Part shown: piece by piece, positions 48,775-60,749 of the stretch
How the letters are laid out: each line of letters opens with the position of its first letter
How positions within the stretch are numbered: the stretch's first letter is position 1
Source: Parietaria judaica
Taxonomy: Eukaryota; Streptophyta; Magnoliopsida; Rosales; Urticaceae
Length of the DNA: 64,000 nucleotides
Assembly (NCBI GenBank): GCA_954871525.1
Contig: OX940863.1
Coordinates: forward strand, 26,424,001 to 26,488,000
Reading direction: 5' to 3'
The notes under the pieces: generated by a model
What the model saw: only the letters and a program-made list of their open reading frames with translations
Databases searched by the model: none
Told to the model about the DNA's origin: nothing
Made by a program: the position numbers and the translations under genes

Positions 48775-49821
48775 CAAGGTTTAAAATGTCGCTTGTCGAT
48801 GTCGTTTCGCATTTCCCGTTTTACGGATATATCGTTTGCCGATGGGTATGCCAATGACAAATCGTAAAAAAGGGCATGCCGCATATACCACACTTTTTTC
48901 ATGGGCATACCTCATGCCGATGGGTTCGACGGATATTTTGTAAAAATTATTGAGTATTTAAGCAAGATATTTATATAGGTTCAAAACTACATATTTAATA
49001 AATACAAGACATAATTGTATACAACAAAGCACATTTGTAACTTAAATATGTAGGTGAAATGTATAATATTAAGTCACTTTATTAGTTGAAGTGTATAATA
49101 TTAAGTCAAATTATTATGTGAAGTGAATATGTATGTTAAGTGTGTAGATTAAGTGGATATGCATGTTAATTGTATATGTATGTTAACAAATTTAATATTA
49201 GTTGAAGTGTATAATATTAAATGAATATGTATATTAAGTGTATATATATGTTAGGTGAAGTTAATATGTATGTTAAGTGTATAATATTAGTTGAAATGTA
49301 TAATATTAAGTTAAATTATTAGGTGAAGTGTATGTGTATGTGTATGTGTAAGTGTGAATGTGTGATATTAGTTGAATATCAAAAAGTCCCACATTAATAG
49401 GTGACTAGAGTTTGGTGATGTTTATATATCAAATATTTGGGACAAGGGCTTGGGCCATTTGGGTCATAGGATTTTGTGGATGGGAGATGACTCACACAAA
49501 TGTTCCACCACCACACGCGCGGCCGCCGCCGGCCGTGACATGGCGAGGTGGGGTGGGGTGCAAGTATAATTATTTTTGTCGAAAGTTTAATTGGTATTTT
49601 TGCCGAAATCCACCAAAAATATGATTTTTAGCGAAATTTCAACCATTTTTCGCAATTATTACTCACAAAAACGAAAAACGACATTCCACCCACGTGCCCC
49701 TGCGAATTTTGCGAAAAATGGTAAAAAAAATAGCGAAACGACAGGACTTTCGTTTCGCATACCTGCGAAAAACGAAAGTAGACTGAAATTTCGCACGAAT
49801 TTCGCGAAATTTTACCCCTTG
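48775..49821. mobile_element. Non-autonomous hAT element, same family as 20674-22010
   Basis: Left CAAGGTTTAAAATGTCGC pairs with the inverted right end CAAGGGGTAAAATTTCGC. The element is flanked by the perfect 8-bp repeat TGCATAAC at 48767-48774 and 49822-49829. The interior has many GTATATGTATGTTAAGTG-like direct repeats (49050-49370) and, at the right, many TTTCGC/GCGAAA motifs. It has no coding capacity. Confidence 0.87.
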
Positions 49822-49829
49822 TGCATAAC

Positions 49830-50664
49830 TATAAATTAAATAGCTTTAAAAGATTAAAAAAAAAATGAAATAGGCGGTTCATAATTTTTTACTACTCATC
49901 AACATCACAAGTTTTTTTTTTTTTTTTTTAAGCTTCTCATCATCATCACGAGTAATAACATGTTTATTTTATATATTTTATTTTAGTGTCTGTGTGAGCT
50001 TAAGAGGAAAATCAATACATATTAGTTCAACAATAGCCTTGCACGGCCCATCTAGGTGAGGCCCAAATGGAAGCTCAGGCCCATAACTTAACTGCTCATT
50101 TAAACAACACGAGTCATTTCAAAGCCTCTTCTGTAGCATTTTATAATTCACCGATCTTCGATCTGTGTATAAAGTTAATTTTTTTAAATTTTTTTAAAAG
50201 AATCTGTGTATACAGTACAGTTATTATAAGGGATATTAGGGGCATAAATATTAAAAATATTTGAAAAATTAATATAAAATATTTATTTTAAATTTTTACA
50301 AGATAAATATCTTTATTTTTCTCTGACTTTATAGACGAGTACCAAACAATTTCGAAAAAAAAAACTACCTGTTTATAACGGGGGAGAAAAGTATTGATAT
50401 TTTTTCTGACTAAAATAAAAAATAGGTATTTAACGTTGATTTTCAAACACTTTTGAGATCTAATTTCGTTCATGTCGATTGAACATCCGTTAAGCTAGAT
50501 ACGCAATTACATCTTTAGTTTAACAATAATGTTGGATAATGAATATTTTCATAGTTCAATCGAAGGTGTATGTGCGTCCATCGTGTATCAGACCCCTCGT
50601 GTATCAGACCTCAATGAGACATGGGCGGATGTCCACTTTGACAATGTTTTGTAGCATTTGGATA
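49830..50664. other. Intergenic DNA, no gene seen
   Basis: AT-rich, with a poly(T) run at about 49912-49929 and a direct repeat of CTCGTGTATCAGACC-like sequence near 50580-50612. No gene is supported. Confidence 0.5.
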
Positions 50665-50672
50665 CGATTACT

Positions 50673-51319
50673 TAGGGGTGCAACTAGATCCATTACCTGA
50701 TTTTTTGTTTTTTTCATTAGCTGAAATTAGAACTAGATTCCGAGTGATGAGATTTTTTGTTTACCTTGAACCGAAAAACTAGGTACACAGATTCTAGGTA
50801 CCTAGTTTTCTAGGTATTTGAAGCTTTGGACCAGGAATTGGAACTTGAACCAATTTTCAAAATGGATGTGGTTCCACTATATAGATCCGGGTCTGAGACC
50901 CGGTTTTATAATTCAAAAAAAAAAAAAACTTAACAAAATACATAATTTAATTAATTGGAACTGCAACTCAAACCCGTAAACAAATCATAAAGAAAAATAG
51001 AACGATGAACAAATCTGTGAACAAAATAGATCAGTAATTTCAAATCCACAAAGAAGTTCGGAACATAAATAAAAAAAAACTTAATTAATTAACAAGAAGG
51101 GTGTTTTGTAAAACTAGAAGTATATTTTTATTATATAATATTACATACTATATATTATATATAAATCGGTAAAAAAAAAGGTTCTTAATAAGTTGGACCC
51201 AGAATCAGAATCGATTTTCAAACCGGTTGTGGGTACCTGGAACCGAAATCTTGGTACTAACTGGTTCCGGGTATTTCATTCCGGGTAATTTTCGGTTCCA
51301 GGTATTCTGCCCAGCCCTA
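50673..51319. mobile_element. Non-autonomous hAT element
   Basis: Left TAGGGGTGCAACTAG pairs with the inverted right end TAGGGCTGGGCAG. The flanks CGATTACT (50665-50672) and CTATTGCT (51320-51327) share 6 of 8 bases. Subterminal GGTTCCAGGTA/TACCTGGAACC-type repeats occur on both sides. Non-coding. It ends about 430 bp upstream of the ArfGAP start codon. Confidence 0.7.
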
Positions 51320-51327
51320 CTATTGCT

Positions 51328-51745
51328 GCTAATAAAAGAGATTAACAATATGACACCATACGTTATACAAATTTAGCTACTTATGCCGCAACTATCAAAT
51401 ATTAATTCCACGTTTGAGAATTACTTTCACAAATAAATAGTTATCCACTTTCAAATAAAAATTCACCTTCTTAAAAAAAAAAAAAAAACGCCCTCCCTGG
51501 AATTTCTTGAAAGTGACGAGGGTAATCTAGTCATTTCAGGTAACTTTCCTTCCCCGCAAATAAAATCAGAAATCCAACAGCAAAAGAAAATTCGAAGAAA
51601 TTATTACGTTCTCAAATCCACTGCAATTCTTCGAATCGCCATTTTTGCTGTCTCCGTTCCCGACTCTGAGGAGGTGTTTTCCGAGCACCTCTTCGATCGG
51701 AAAATCTGTGCCTTTTCTTCTCGAAGCTCCTGATCGCTGTCTCTC
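51328..51745 (+). promoter_or_regulatory. 5' region of the ArfGAP gene
   Basis: The spacer between the hAT element and the ATG at 51746. A poly(A) run lies at about 51474-51488. The last 150 bp are GC-richer, as in a plant 5' leader. No convincing TATA box was found, which fits a housekeeping gene. Confidence 0.4.
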
Positions 51746-54700
51746 ATGGCGTCCGAAATTTTCACCGACAAAAATGCCGTTTTCAGAAAGCTCAAGACCA
51801 AATCGGATAACAAGGTCAGATTTTGAATTCATTTGTGTTTTTCGTGCTTGATTCGGGTTCAGATCTGGTTATTGAGAGCTCGGATCTTGGGGTTTCGCGA
51901 TTGCTTATGTGTTTGGGGTTTTGCACCAGATGTGTTTCGATTGCAACGCGAAGAACCCTACTTGGGCTTCGGTCACGTACGGGATCTTCCTCTGCATTGA
52001 TTGCTCCGCCACTCACCGCAGCCTCGGCGTCCATATCAGCTTCGTCAGGTGATTTTTGTTTCATGAATTCAGCAATGCCAATTGCTCTGTATGCTGATTA
52101 TTTCTGAACTTCGCTTTGTGCCTATATGCGAATAATTGTGATTGCGTTAGGGTTGAATTCGGCTTATTCTGACGATTTGTTTATAAATTTTTGTTCGAGA
52201 AATTAAAAGGAATTGAGATGGATTACATTGGGGTGCCTATGAGCAGGGTTTTTTCTTTTCTTTTCCCGATCATTGATGCGTTTTTATCTTGAACTACGTA
52301 GTGGATGGAACGGAAATGGGTGATATGCACGCCTTTTTCCCTTAACCATTTGATGGTTGAATTAGCTAATCTTGTGCTTCGTAAGTATTGAAACTGCACG
52401 CCTTACCTAAAGAAGGTAGAACGCGGTAGGTGCAATTCAAAATGTAGAAGTAAATTGTGTAAAAACCACTTTTAAAGTCAATATTATGGAACCGTGAGAC
52501 GGTATATGCATTAGGATAGAATACATAATGTTGACTATAAGCTTTATTGTGGAGCTCTTTTTAATTTTATCCAAGTCCTAACCACCTTCCCAAATAGTTT
52601 ATGCTGCGTAGAATTTCATATTTTAGAGATTTATTTACCGTTGTTAAAAGATATAAAGTTGATTATATTCACTACATATAGGACTTATACGTGAAGGCTT
52701 TTCTTGTTTATGTCTATATGGATTATCTCATCTCGGGACTTAGGCACAAAAAAAAAAATATAAGAATAACCGAGTCCCTGCGTTTGGTACAACTTTCTCC
52801 TTAGCTAGTAAAGTGTTCTTATGGGTTTTGTGTTGGTGTATCCCCAATTATGCAGCCTATTGTAATGATTACATTCGGAGCCCTAGTTCTTAATAACAAT
52901 ACATGATGATAAAATCTGATTCAGTTGAAGTGATGGGTGTATCCCCAACTAGTCAAATAATTATCCTAGTCAAAACTTAATGAAGTTAGAATCCTAAAAA
53001 AAAAAAACTGAGATTTCACCGTCTTTTTGTTTCTTTACATTTGCAGATCGACCAATTTGGACTCATGGACTCCTGATCAGTTAAAAATGATGAGTTTTGG
53101 AGGGAACAACCGTGCCCAGGCTTTCTTTAAGCAGCACGGTTGGACAGACGGTGGAAAGATAGAGGCCAAGTACACATCAAGAGCTGCTGACCTGTATCGG
53201 CAGTTACTTACAAAGGAAGTCAACAAAAGCGCGAAAGAAGAGATTGTTGTGCCCTCGTCACCCGTGAAATCACAATCAGGAAATGCCTCGAATGGGCTTG
53301 CTGAAATAAAAACTAGCGAAGCTCCAAAAGACACTCCTGCCCCTGAGATCACTGCTTCACCTAAAGTTTCTTACACGGCTCAAACCAGTACGGTGAAGAA
53401 GCCAATTGGTGGCGGAAGGAAGCCTGGAAAGACGGGCGGGCTTGGTGCTAGAAAACTCACAACAAAGGTTAGCCTATTTGTAAAAACAAATTACACTTCC
53501 TATTCTAGAACCCTTTTCTTTTGTTTTTTTAGCCTTTTTTTACCTTGGAATACTCTGTCTGTGTTATAAAAGTAAATAAATTACATAGCAATTACTAGTA
53601 ATAATATTATTAATGTGAATTGTGACACTTATTTATCGTATATGTAACATACAATATTGATTTTATTACATTGAAGGGCATTTTGCATCAAAACTGAAGA
53701 TCAGAGTGTAACGTGCAACTAAACAAAATTACGGGGCAAAGTGCACCAATGTGGAATTTTTCAGGAGAAATTTGAATTTTTATTGGATGAGAAGATTTGT
53801 GATATCATTGAGAACACTCATAATGTAATAAACACGATTGATTCTATAACATTGAAGGTTATTCTGTATCAAAAGATCAGAAGGTAAAGTGCACGTAGAT
53901 AAATTATAAGAGGGCAAAGTGCACCAATGTGAACAGTTCAGGGGGATTCTGTGTCAATTACTCCACTTTTCATAGGATGAGAAGACTTCTGATGTAACTT
54001 GTTTGTTTTACAATGCGTGCAGGCAAGTGAAAGTCTCTATGAACAGAAACCCGAAGAACCGGTCGTTCAGGTTTCCACATCAAGTAACACCGCCGCTGCA
54101 CCATCTTCTGCTGCTGCTGCCTCGTATGCTTCACGGTTTGAGTATGTGGAAAATGTTCAATCTGGTGAGACGAATTCCAGTGGGACCCACGTGATCGGCC
54201 ACGTGGCGGCACCGAAGTCGTCAAACTTCTTTGCAGATTTCGGAATGGACAGTGGTCCCAAGAAATCTGGCTCATATTCTTCGAAACCCCAAGTAAGCCT
54301 TTTCTATGTATAAACGTAGAGAGTTAGGGATTATTCTGTGAATCTTATTATGTTTGATTAGTTACTGTAGTTATAACCAATATAGGCAGTGTTCTTGCGT
54401 ATAGGTACAGTAGAACCTCTATAAATTAACGCCGGGACCACCATAATTTATTATATTATTGTATAGTGATTTATACGATGATTTTAAGCAGCAATATTTT
54501 AGCTATTTATTAGGCACACAATCTGTCAAGTATATTTTATGTGCGTGTGTGTGTGTTTATTACATATATGCTCTGACCTCTGGGTATTGCTTAGATTTCT
54601 AAATTGAAGACGATTGAAGAAACAATGTTTCATGTGCCAGCTGTAAAGAAAGGCTGAATCTCCAGTTGAAATAAAGTTTAGACTGTTTAGCCTCTTGTTT

Positions 54701-56460
54701 ACATTTGGCACATCAAACTTTGTTTCCGAGTCTTAAAATTACGGTGAGTCTTTTGCTGAATTCTTCTTCTTCTATCTGATTTACTGAGGAAGTGGATTGA
54801 TGTTGTTGGGTATTTAGTCGTTTTTGCTTAGTTTTCACAGGATTTGTATTCTACATGTGATTAAGATTAAAGCTGCGGAGGTTTGTGGTTTTCGTGGTGA
54901 TATCGGGATCAGCATTTGGTGTTTTAGCCTTTTCTGGCTGAGTCTCGGTTAAAATGGACCTCCAAAATCCGGACGCGAATCCCGGACCCAGTTAGAAAAA
55001 ACCAGATCTTTTAAACCAGAACTGGGCCAGAAAGATGTAGCCCGTTTTGTACCTTGTTCATTATGCTCAATATTTTCATCAATTCCTAATGTGTTTTTCT
55101 TCTTCTAGGCATGGCATTCTTCGTGTATAAACATTTCAATCTTAGTTATTTTGTTTGCTTCATTTTGTATTGTTCTTATTGTTGGGTTCATTAATTACAG
55201 GTTCAGGAAAGTGACGAAGCAAGGAAGAAGTTTTCAAACGCAAAATCGATTTCATCTGCACAGTATTTTGGAGATCAGAACAAGGCTGATTCTGAAGCTC
55301 AAGTCTCCTTGCAGAAGTTTTCGGTACGTATACCTTGTTGCGCGAGATTCTTCTATGCGAGTCTTTTTTTTTTAATTACTTATGTTTTTTTTAATACAAT
55401 ATTGGCCCATTAAGCTCTGTTTTTTGGTCAGATATACCATCGACACAAAACTCCATTATTGAATAAAGCTGATAGTTTATGACCGCTTGTATGTATATCG
55501 AGAAGCTGAAATCTTGCAAATTAGTATCTGATGTATTGTTTGTCATGCAAAGTTTTCTTTTACGTCTATTCAACTAAAACCAAAATTAGTCAGATAGTTT
55601 TGAAAGGTCATAAACATAAGACTTAAATCGGCATCTATTGTATATTTTATATTTATTTTGAATCTCGGGTGTTTAATTACTGAATTGCATTTTTACGATT
55701 AGCATTATATTTATTTATGAGTTGTGCGTTGATGAACGTTGGCAGGATTCGAGTGCCATATCGAGTGCTGATCTATTTGGACACAATTCCGACGATGCTT
55801 CGCTTGATCTTAGTGGAAGTGACCTCCTTAACCGTATGGCATTCCAGGTATTTGCTTGAACCCTTTTTTCTTTCTTTTGATTGTTCTTAAAGTACAATGT
55901 CCAGATTTGCGAAGTTGTAATGATTTTATCACATATAAATTGATAACCGAGTTAAAATCTATATTTTGTAAATTTGTATCTTGAAAACTGGTTTTGTTCA
56001 ATTTTTACAACCAAGCTTTATTATATTGTCTATCCGAAATCCTGTTATGTAATTCGATTATCGGTTAATGTTTTTCAGTTAGGTGAAGCTTTTTTCTCGT
56101 TTCCAAAATCTGTTTGAAATTCGATTAAGCCATTAAAAGTCTAGTTAAAACTGTTTTTTTTTTTTATTAAATTTGCAACCGATTACTGATCGACTTTGTA
56201 AGTCACTTTTGATCAACAGGATTTACGATATTTTGAGTGATTTTTGTCAAAATTTGGTCCCTTTTTTTTCTTCAATTTTTTTGTTTTTTTGTTTTGGCGA
56301 TCACAAAGTTTGGACTCTTTATCATTTTTTATTTTCGTTTCGAACATTTTAGGCGCAAGAGGACATCTCGTCCCTCAAAAACATTGCGGGAGAGACCGGG
56401 AAGAAGCTTAGCATGTTGGCTTCGTCTTTGATTACCGATTTTCAGGACAGAATCCTGTGA
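51746..56460 (+). CDS. ADP-ribosylation factor GTPase-activating protein (AGD8/9/10 type)
   Basis: Seven GT-AG exons with consistent phases: 51746-51814, 51930-52048, 53047-53467, 54023-54292, 55201-55323, 55746-55847 and 56353-56460. They give 403 aa, the size of Arabidopsis AGD8-AGD10. The N-terminal ArfGAP domain (about residues 10-125) has the zinc finger CFDC-x16-CIDC and, just after it, [16 protein letters not shown] with the invariant Arg of the arginine finger. [15 protein letters not shown] follows as in the family. The middle is Ser/Pro/Lys-rich. Downstream are [20 protein letters not shown] and [17 protein letters not shown], and the short C-terminal motif [20 protein letters not shown], as in ArfGAP2/3-like proteins. 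Such proteins stimulate GTP hydrolysis by Arf on Golgi/COPI membranes. Which of AGD8, 9 or 10 it matches cannot be settled here. Intron 2 is almost 1 kb, and intron 4 holds a MITE-like segment. Confidence 0.94.
54408..54500. mobile_element. Possible MITE fragment in ArfGAP intron 4
   Basis: The string TACAGTAGAACCTCTATAAATT followed by a TTATTATATTATTG-like middle resembles a short inverted-repeat element often met in plant introns. I see only one clear end. Confidence 0.3.
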
Positions 56461-57243
56461 TCTTGATGCCTATGTCTAATGTAAAGGTGTTAAATCACAG
56501 AAAAATTCTTTGAAAAGAGGCGAAAATAAGACTTTTTGATTATCACTATTACGTGTTTTTAGACTTGGTTTGTATTTGTATTTTGTGGTAAAGATTGATG
56601 CGTCTTTTCACACTCTTATTGTACCTAGTAATGTTCATCAAACCAAGAGACCAAACAAATTGTCTTTCACTTTGATCAAATTTTGTTACATTTATCATAC
56701 TATTTACATCCGTATTATTATTATGTAAACTATTCCAATTTACCCCTAATTATGTGCGTCGTCCCGTGTCGCCTTGCCGGAGAGTACTTAAGGAATCAAA
56801 CAGCAGTAAAATATCTAATCAAAACAAGAGTAAAAGTCTCTTTATATATAGTTTGATAGTATTTTTTTTTTTAATATTTTATAAATCTTTCAATATAGGT
56901 GCGGGACAATTTTTTATTTTTTTTGGGGATTAAAAAACATATAGCCATTTTTTGTCAAAGGCTAACAGAATAGAAATGGCCTAACTAGCTAAATTAATAA
57001 TTCGTTAAATTTATAAGATAATGTTTTTTTTAGAAAGTATATAAGTCTCAAGTGATATATAAATTAATAATTCAATATAAATAAGGGCTTATTAGCATAA
57101 TACTCATTTAGGGTTAAATTTTTTAAAAAAATATTCAAGGTTTAATTAATTCATTATCTACTCATTCTAAACTTAATCTTCCAACTTTACCCTTCCACCC
57201 TAATTTCCCTTTCTCACTTTCTGCACACCGACCTCCTCTCGTG
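56461..57243. other. Spacer after the ArfGAP gene
   Basis: The first roughly 200 bp should be the ArfGAP 3' untranslated region. The rest is AT-rich. Positions 57100-57240 end in a pyrimidine-rich leader-like stretch directly before the next reading frame. No other gene is seen. Confidence 0.5.
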
Positions 57244-57612
57244 ATGGAAGAATCTCCGGCGATGGCAGTCGCCACTCCGGTGACAGTAGACATTGACGCC
57301 ATGGAAGCAATGATGAGGAAGCTCCTGGACGATCGATTCGCACAGATGGCTGAGAAAATCGCTCGACAAAGAGCGAAGCCAGACAGTCCCAAAATTGCAG
57401 CCAGAAGAAGACAGCCAAACAACCCCTCAAGATCGAGCAAAGAGGGAGGAGAACCAGCCCTAGGGTCGCGCGACGGCACCGATCGCCGGAGAACTGAGTC
57501 GCATCACCACGGCGATCGGAACCCTAAGTCAGAGGCGGAAGACTCGGACACCGGATCTGGAGATTCGCGAGCTAGGGCAGAATTGAAGTCTGAGTTCGTT
57601 TCGCAGCCATAG
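57244..57612 (+). CDS. Unknown charged reading frame with downstream duplicated modules
   Basis: The frame is 122 aa from the ATG at 57244 and I recognise no family. It starts MEESPAMAVATPVTVDIDAM, then a predicted helix (EAMMRKLLDDRFAQMAEKIA) and a long Arg/Ser/Asp/Glu-rich tail. Parts recur downstream. DSPKIAARR is echoed by NSPKIARQ (about 57655). NPKSEAEDSDTGSGDSRA is echoed, in another frame, by NPRSRSDGENSDARSEASR (about 57755-57815), which continues as an RS/RD-rich stretch to a stop at about 57960. The helix followed by basic tail faintly recalls the start of plant retroelement gag proteins, but no zinc knuckle is present. It may be a gene fragment captured by a transposon or a decayed gene. 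Confidence 0.35.
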   Translation: MEESPAMAVATPVTVDIDAMEAMMRKLLDDRFAQMAEKIARQRAKPDSPKIAARRRQPNNPSRSSKEGGEPALGSRDGTDRRRTESHHHGDRNPKSEAEDSDTGSGDSRARAELKSEFVSQP

Positions 57613-57654
57613 AAGAGAAGCACGAGAAGATCGCCAACCAGATCGGTGAGCCAA

Positions 57655-57960
57655 ACAGCCCTAAAATTGCACGTCAGTGGAAGATCGGATAAACCCTAGG
57701 CTCGCGCAACCACGCCGAACGCCGACGATCGGAATCGCGCCACCGCGGTTGCCGAAACCCTAGGTCGAGGTCAGATGGTGAGAACTCAGATGCGAGGTCT
57801 GAAGCTTCGCGATCATCCAAACAGCGCAGGTCCTGGTCACGCGATGGCCATAGATCACACGACAGCCACCGCTCGCGACGGGAAGGGGATCGCGACCACC
57901 GGAAAAGCGGCGACTACCGCGCGGAGCTCCGGCGACAACAGAGAAGAGCGCAGATCGAGT
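57655..57960 (+). pseudogene. Degenerate second copy of the 57244 modules (RS/RD-rich)
   Basis: In one frame this reads RSDGENSDARSEASRSSKQR, then SHDSHRSRREGDRDHRKSGD, ending at a stop. It shares spacing and residues with the tail of the preceding frame. It could be a duplicated exon of the same unknown gene or part of an SR-like protein. No start codon context or splice sites are convincing. Confidence 0.3.
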
Positions 57961-58309
57961 AGGAGATCGGCAGATCAGCAAAGCAAGGAATGCTCTGTAG
58001 TCTGTATACCCATTGGGTACCTAGGAATTTACACTAGACAACATTGGGAACATACGCCGTGAAAAAAGAGAGCACAATATGCCGCTACTTTCACCTATAC
58101 TACGTATTTTTGCTGCAAATATCCTACATATTTAATACACTATCACATTTATGTGTGGATTCAAAATCAAGTACGTTTTCTCACATATTGACGAGAAAGA
58201 CTAATGCCAGTTTGTCGGTGTATTCTTATCCCGTGTCTCGGTCAAGTTTAAGGTTAAACCGTGTTCGGTTCCGGTTTTCAACAGTTTCAAGCTAACCATA
58301 TCTATGTGT

Positions 58310-59575
58310 TATTCTTGTTAACTTCAATTACAAAAGTGTAACTTCGGTTACAAAAATTGTTTTAATACTTCCAAATTAATTCCAATAAAGAAAAAACACT
58401 AAATTATTATTTTAAGAAATATATTGAAATTTGATTCCATAATAAATACACTTTTAATATCGTTTTGTTTTATCGCTAAAAGAGCGAAAACACACCGTTT
58501 CTCCGACTTACAAACTTGCACCATTTCTTATGTAGAATCTCTTAATATGTAACATAAGTGTAATTATATATGACTAGAATTACGAAATTGTAACTCCAGT
58601 TACAAAAGTGTAACTCCAGTTACAAAACTGTAACTCCAGTTACATAAGTGTAACTCCAGTTACATAAGTGTAACTTCGGTTACAAAAGTGTAACTTCGGT
58701 TACAAAATTTGTTTTAATACTTCCAAATTAATTCCAATAAAGAAAAAACAATAAATTATTATTTTAAGAAATATATTGAAATTTGATTCCATAATAAATG
58801 CACTTTTAATATCGTTTTGTTTTATCGCTAAAAGAGCGAAAACACACCGTTTCTATGAATATGTAACATAAGTGTAATTATATATGACTAGAACTACGAA
58901 ATTGTAACTCCAGTTACAAAAGTGTATCTCAAGTTACATAAGTGTAACTTCAGTTACCCAAGTGTAACTGTAGTTACCCAAATGTAACTTTAGTTACATA
59001 AGTGTAACTCTTGTTACCCAAGTGTAATTGTAGTTACCCAAATGTAACTTTAGTTACAAAACTTTAACTGCAGTTACCCAAGTGTATTTGTAGTTACCCA
59101 AATGTAATTTTAGTATCTTTAGTTACATAAGTGTAACTGTAGTTACCCAAATGTAACTTTAGTTACAGAAGTGTAACTATTGTTACGCAAGTGTAACTGT
59201 AGTTACTCAAATGTAATTTTAGTAACTTTAGTTACATAAGTGTAACTCTTGTTACCCAAGTGTAACTGTAGTTACCCAAATGTAACTTTAGTAACATAAG
59301 TGTAACTCCAGTTACCCAAGTGTGACTGTAGTTACCCAAATGTTATTTTAGTAACTTTAGTTAAATAAGTGTAACTGTAGTTACCCATGTGTAACTGTAG
59401 TTACCCAAATGTAACTTTAGTTACATAAGTGTAACTCTTGTTACCCATGTGTAACTCCAGTTACCCAAGTGTAACTTTAGTTACATAAGTGTCACTACAG
59501 TTACAAAAATGTAACCGCAGTTACATAAGTGTAATTGTAATTACCCAAATGTAACAGTAGTTACCTAACTGAATA
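58310..59575. repeat. GTAAC/GTTAC tandem array
   Basis: Dozens of units of about 18-20 bp, each roughly AAGTGTAACTGTAGTTACCC, in which GTAAC and GTTAC alternate as inverted halves. Within it a larger unit is duplicated directly: about 58330-58640 and 58682-58930 share the same non-GTAAC core (ending AAAGAGCGAAAACACACCG). The second copy lacks about 45 bp. The array ends near 59575. Short GTAAC-bearing stretches recur at the two ends of the neighbouring Pack-MULE, so it may be an expanded piece of that element's terminus. Confidence 0.9.
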
Positions 59576-59738
59576 AATTACCCTATTCCACATCAAATAT
59601 AGTTTCGGAAATGTTAAACGTCTACATTGTCAATAAATGTGTTCGAAGTCCGATCTACTGAATTGCCTTGTAACCATTGTAATTTTTGAAGTTATTATAT
59701 TAAGTACTAACTTTGAAAAAATTACAATCAAGATATTA

Positions 59739-59945
59739 CACATATGTAATTATAGTTACTTGAATGTAACTACAATTACCTAGGAAAATTTCAATTTGTG
59801 TGTCCGGTTGAACATGTATTTTCGGAAAAGTACCCCATTTTGTTAAATTACAAATATATGCCCCAAATCAGATTTTAACCCAAGACTAAGGTTAAACTAA
59901 CCAGCCCAAAATTTCCCTTTCTCTTTCCTACCCACGTTTCCTCTC
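59739..59945 (+). repeat. Left inverted repeat of the Pack-MULE
   Basis: Pairs in inverse orientation with about 63225-63452, including a pyrimidine-rich inner edge (CCCTTTCTCTTTCC on the left, matching purine-rich sequence on the right). Confidence 0.78.
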
Positions 59946-60102
59946 TTTCCTCTTACTTTCTCTTCCTCTTTCCTCTGAAACACTGCGACCAATCCCACAT
60001 GGCCAAACCCACGCCGATGCAGCCCACAGTGACCGTACCCACGGCCCACGACGAATCCACGCCGACGAAGCTCACACACCAACCGTACCCACTGCGCGCA
60101 CT

Positions 60103-60237
60103 GTGCTCGGTCTCGCTGATACTTTGATCTCCGGGAGCTTGCCGGCTTCGTTGGGCCGGCTCGGGAAGCTGCAGACTATCTCAATCTACACCGGCGAGAT
60201 TCCGGGCGAGATAGGCAATTGCTCCGAGGTCGGTTAG
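60103..60237 (+). pseudogene. Captured fragment of a RCH1/RGI-like LRR receptor kinase
   Basis: The frame reads VLGLADTLISGSLPASLGRL, then GKLQTISIYTGEIPGEIGNCSE. This is two consecutive leucine-rich repeats of the kind found in the RCH1/RGI receptor-kinase subfamily (class XI). A few residues expected before GEIP are missing, so there is a small internal deletion, and a stop follows at 60235-60237. No kinase domain or signal peptide is present. It abuts, in opposite orientation, the TMK-like fragment, so the joint at about 60235 marks a capture junction. Confidence 0.75.
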
Positions 60238-60456
60238 ATGGTTGCTCAGCACCTCGAACTGCTCGAGCTCCGTGAGGGAGCTGATCTCCGGCGGGAGGGT
60301 TCCGGCGAGCTTCTGGTTGCCGATCTGGATCTTCGTGACCCGACCCGAGTTCGAGCGCGTAACCTTCGCCCACTCGCAGAAGCCCGACCCGGTCCAGCTC
60401 AGCGAGTTCTCTCCGATGCTCTTGCTCAGAGCTTCCATGGCCTTCGCGTCGTCGGT
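60236..60456 (-). pseudogene. Captured fragment of a TMK-like LRR receptor kinase
   Basis: Read on -, DDAKAMEALSKSIGENSLSW is followed by CEWAKV, VTKIQIGNQKLAGTLPPEIS and SLTELEQFEVLSNHLT. This matches the start of the ectodomain of TMK-type receptor kinases (N-terminal LRR cap, then the first repeats). The frame then runs into the antisense of the neighbouring fragment, giving unrelated residues. Signal peptide, later repeats, transmembrane segment and kinase are absent. A start-like ATG at 60498 lies in unrelated sequence. Confidence 0.72.
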
Positions 60457-60749
60457 AAAAGCTTCACGGTAAAAGCTTCGTTCTCTGTTGTCGTTCATAT
60501 TATTTTATTTCACTCAAACCGCTGTACGAAAATCGTATCTTCTTGGTTTAGGGCTTGTTTTCCTTTGGTCTGGATTGTTTCATAAATTTTTTACTGGATT
60601 TTAGCTACGATTCTTGCACACTATCTGTTTGTAAAAATGTCTAAATCAGAGTTTAAATAGAGATACGTTGGATAGTTATTGGATAGTAATAATTTGCTTT
60701 CAAATTGTCAATTTATGGTTTTTTTTTTTCCTAATTTCAGTGATATTTT

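Noticed and set aside
58310..59575. CRISPR-like array
   Set aside because: Units are contiguous and degenerate without unique spacers of constant length, and the DNA is plant nuclear; it is a tandem minisatellite.
60181..60498. A complete small receptor-like gene on -
   Set aside because: Only the first part of an ectodomain is present, then the frame enters antisense of another gene fragment; it lacks a signal peptide, membrane segment and kinase.
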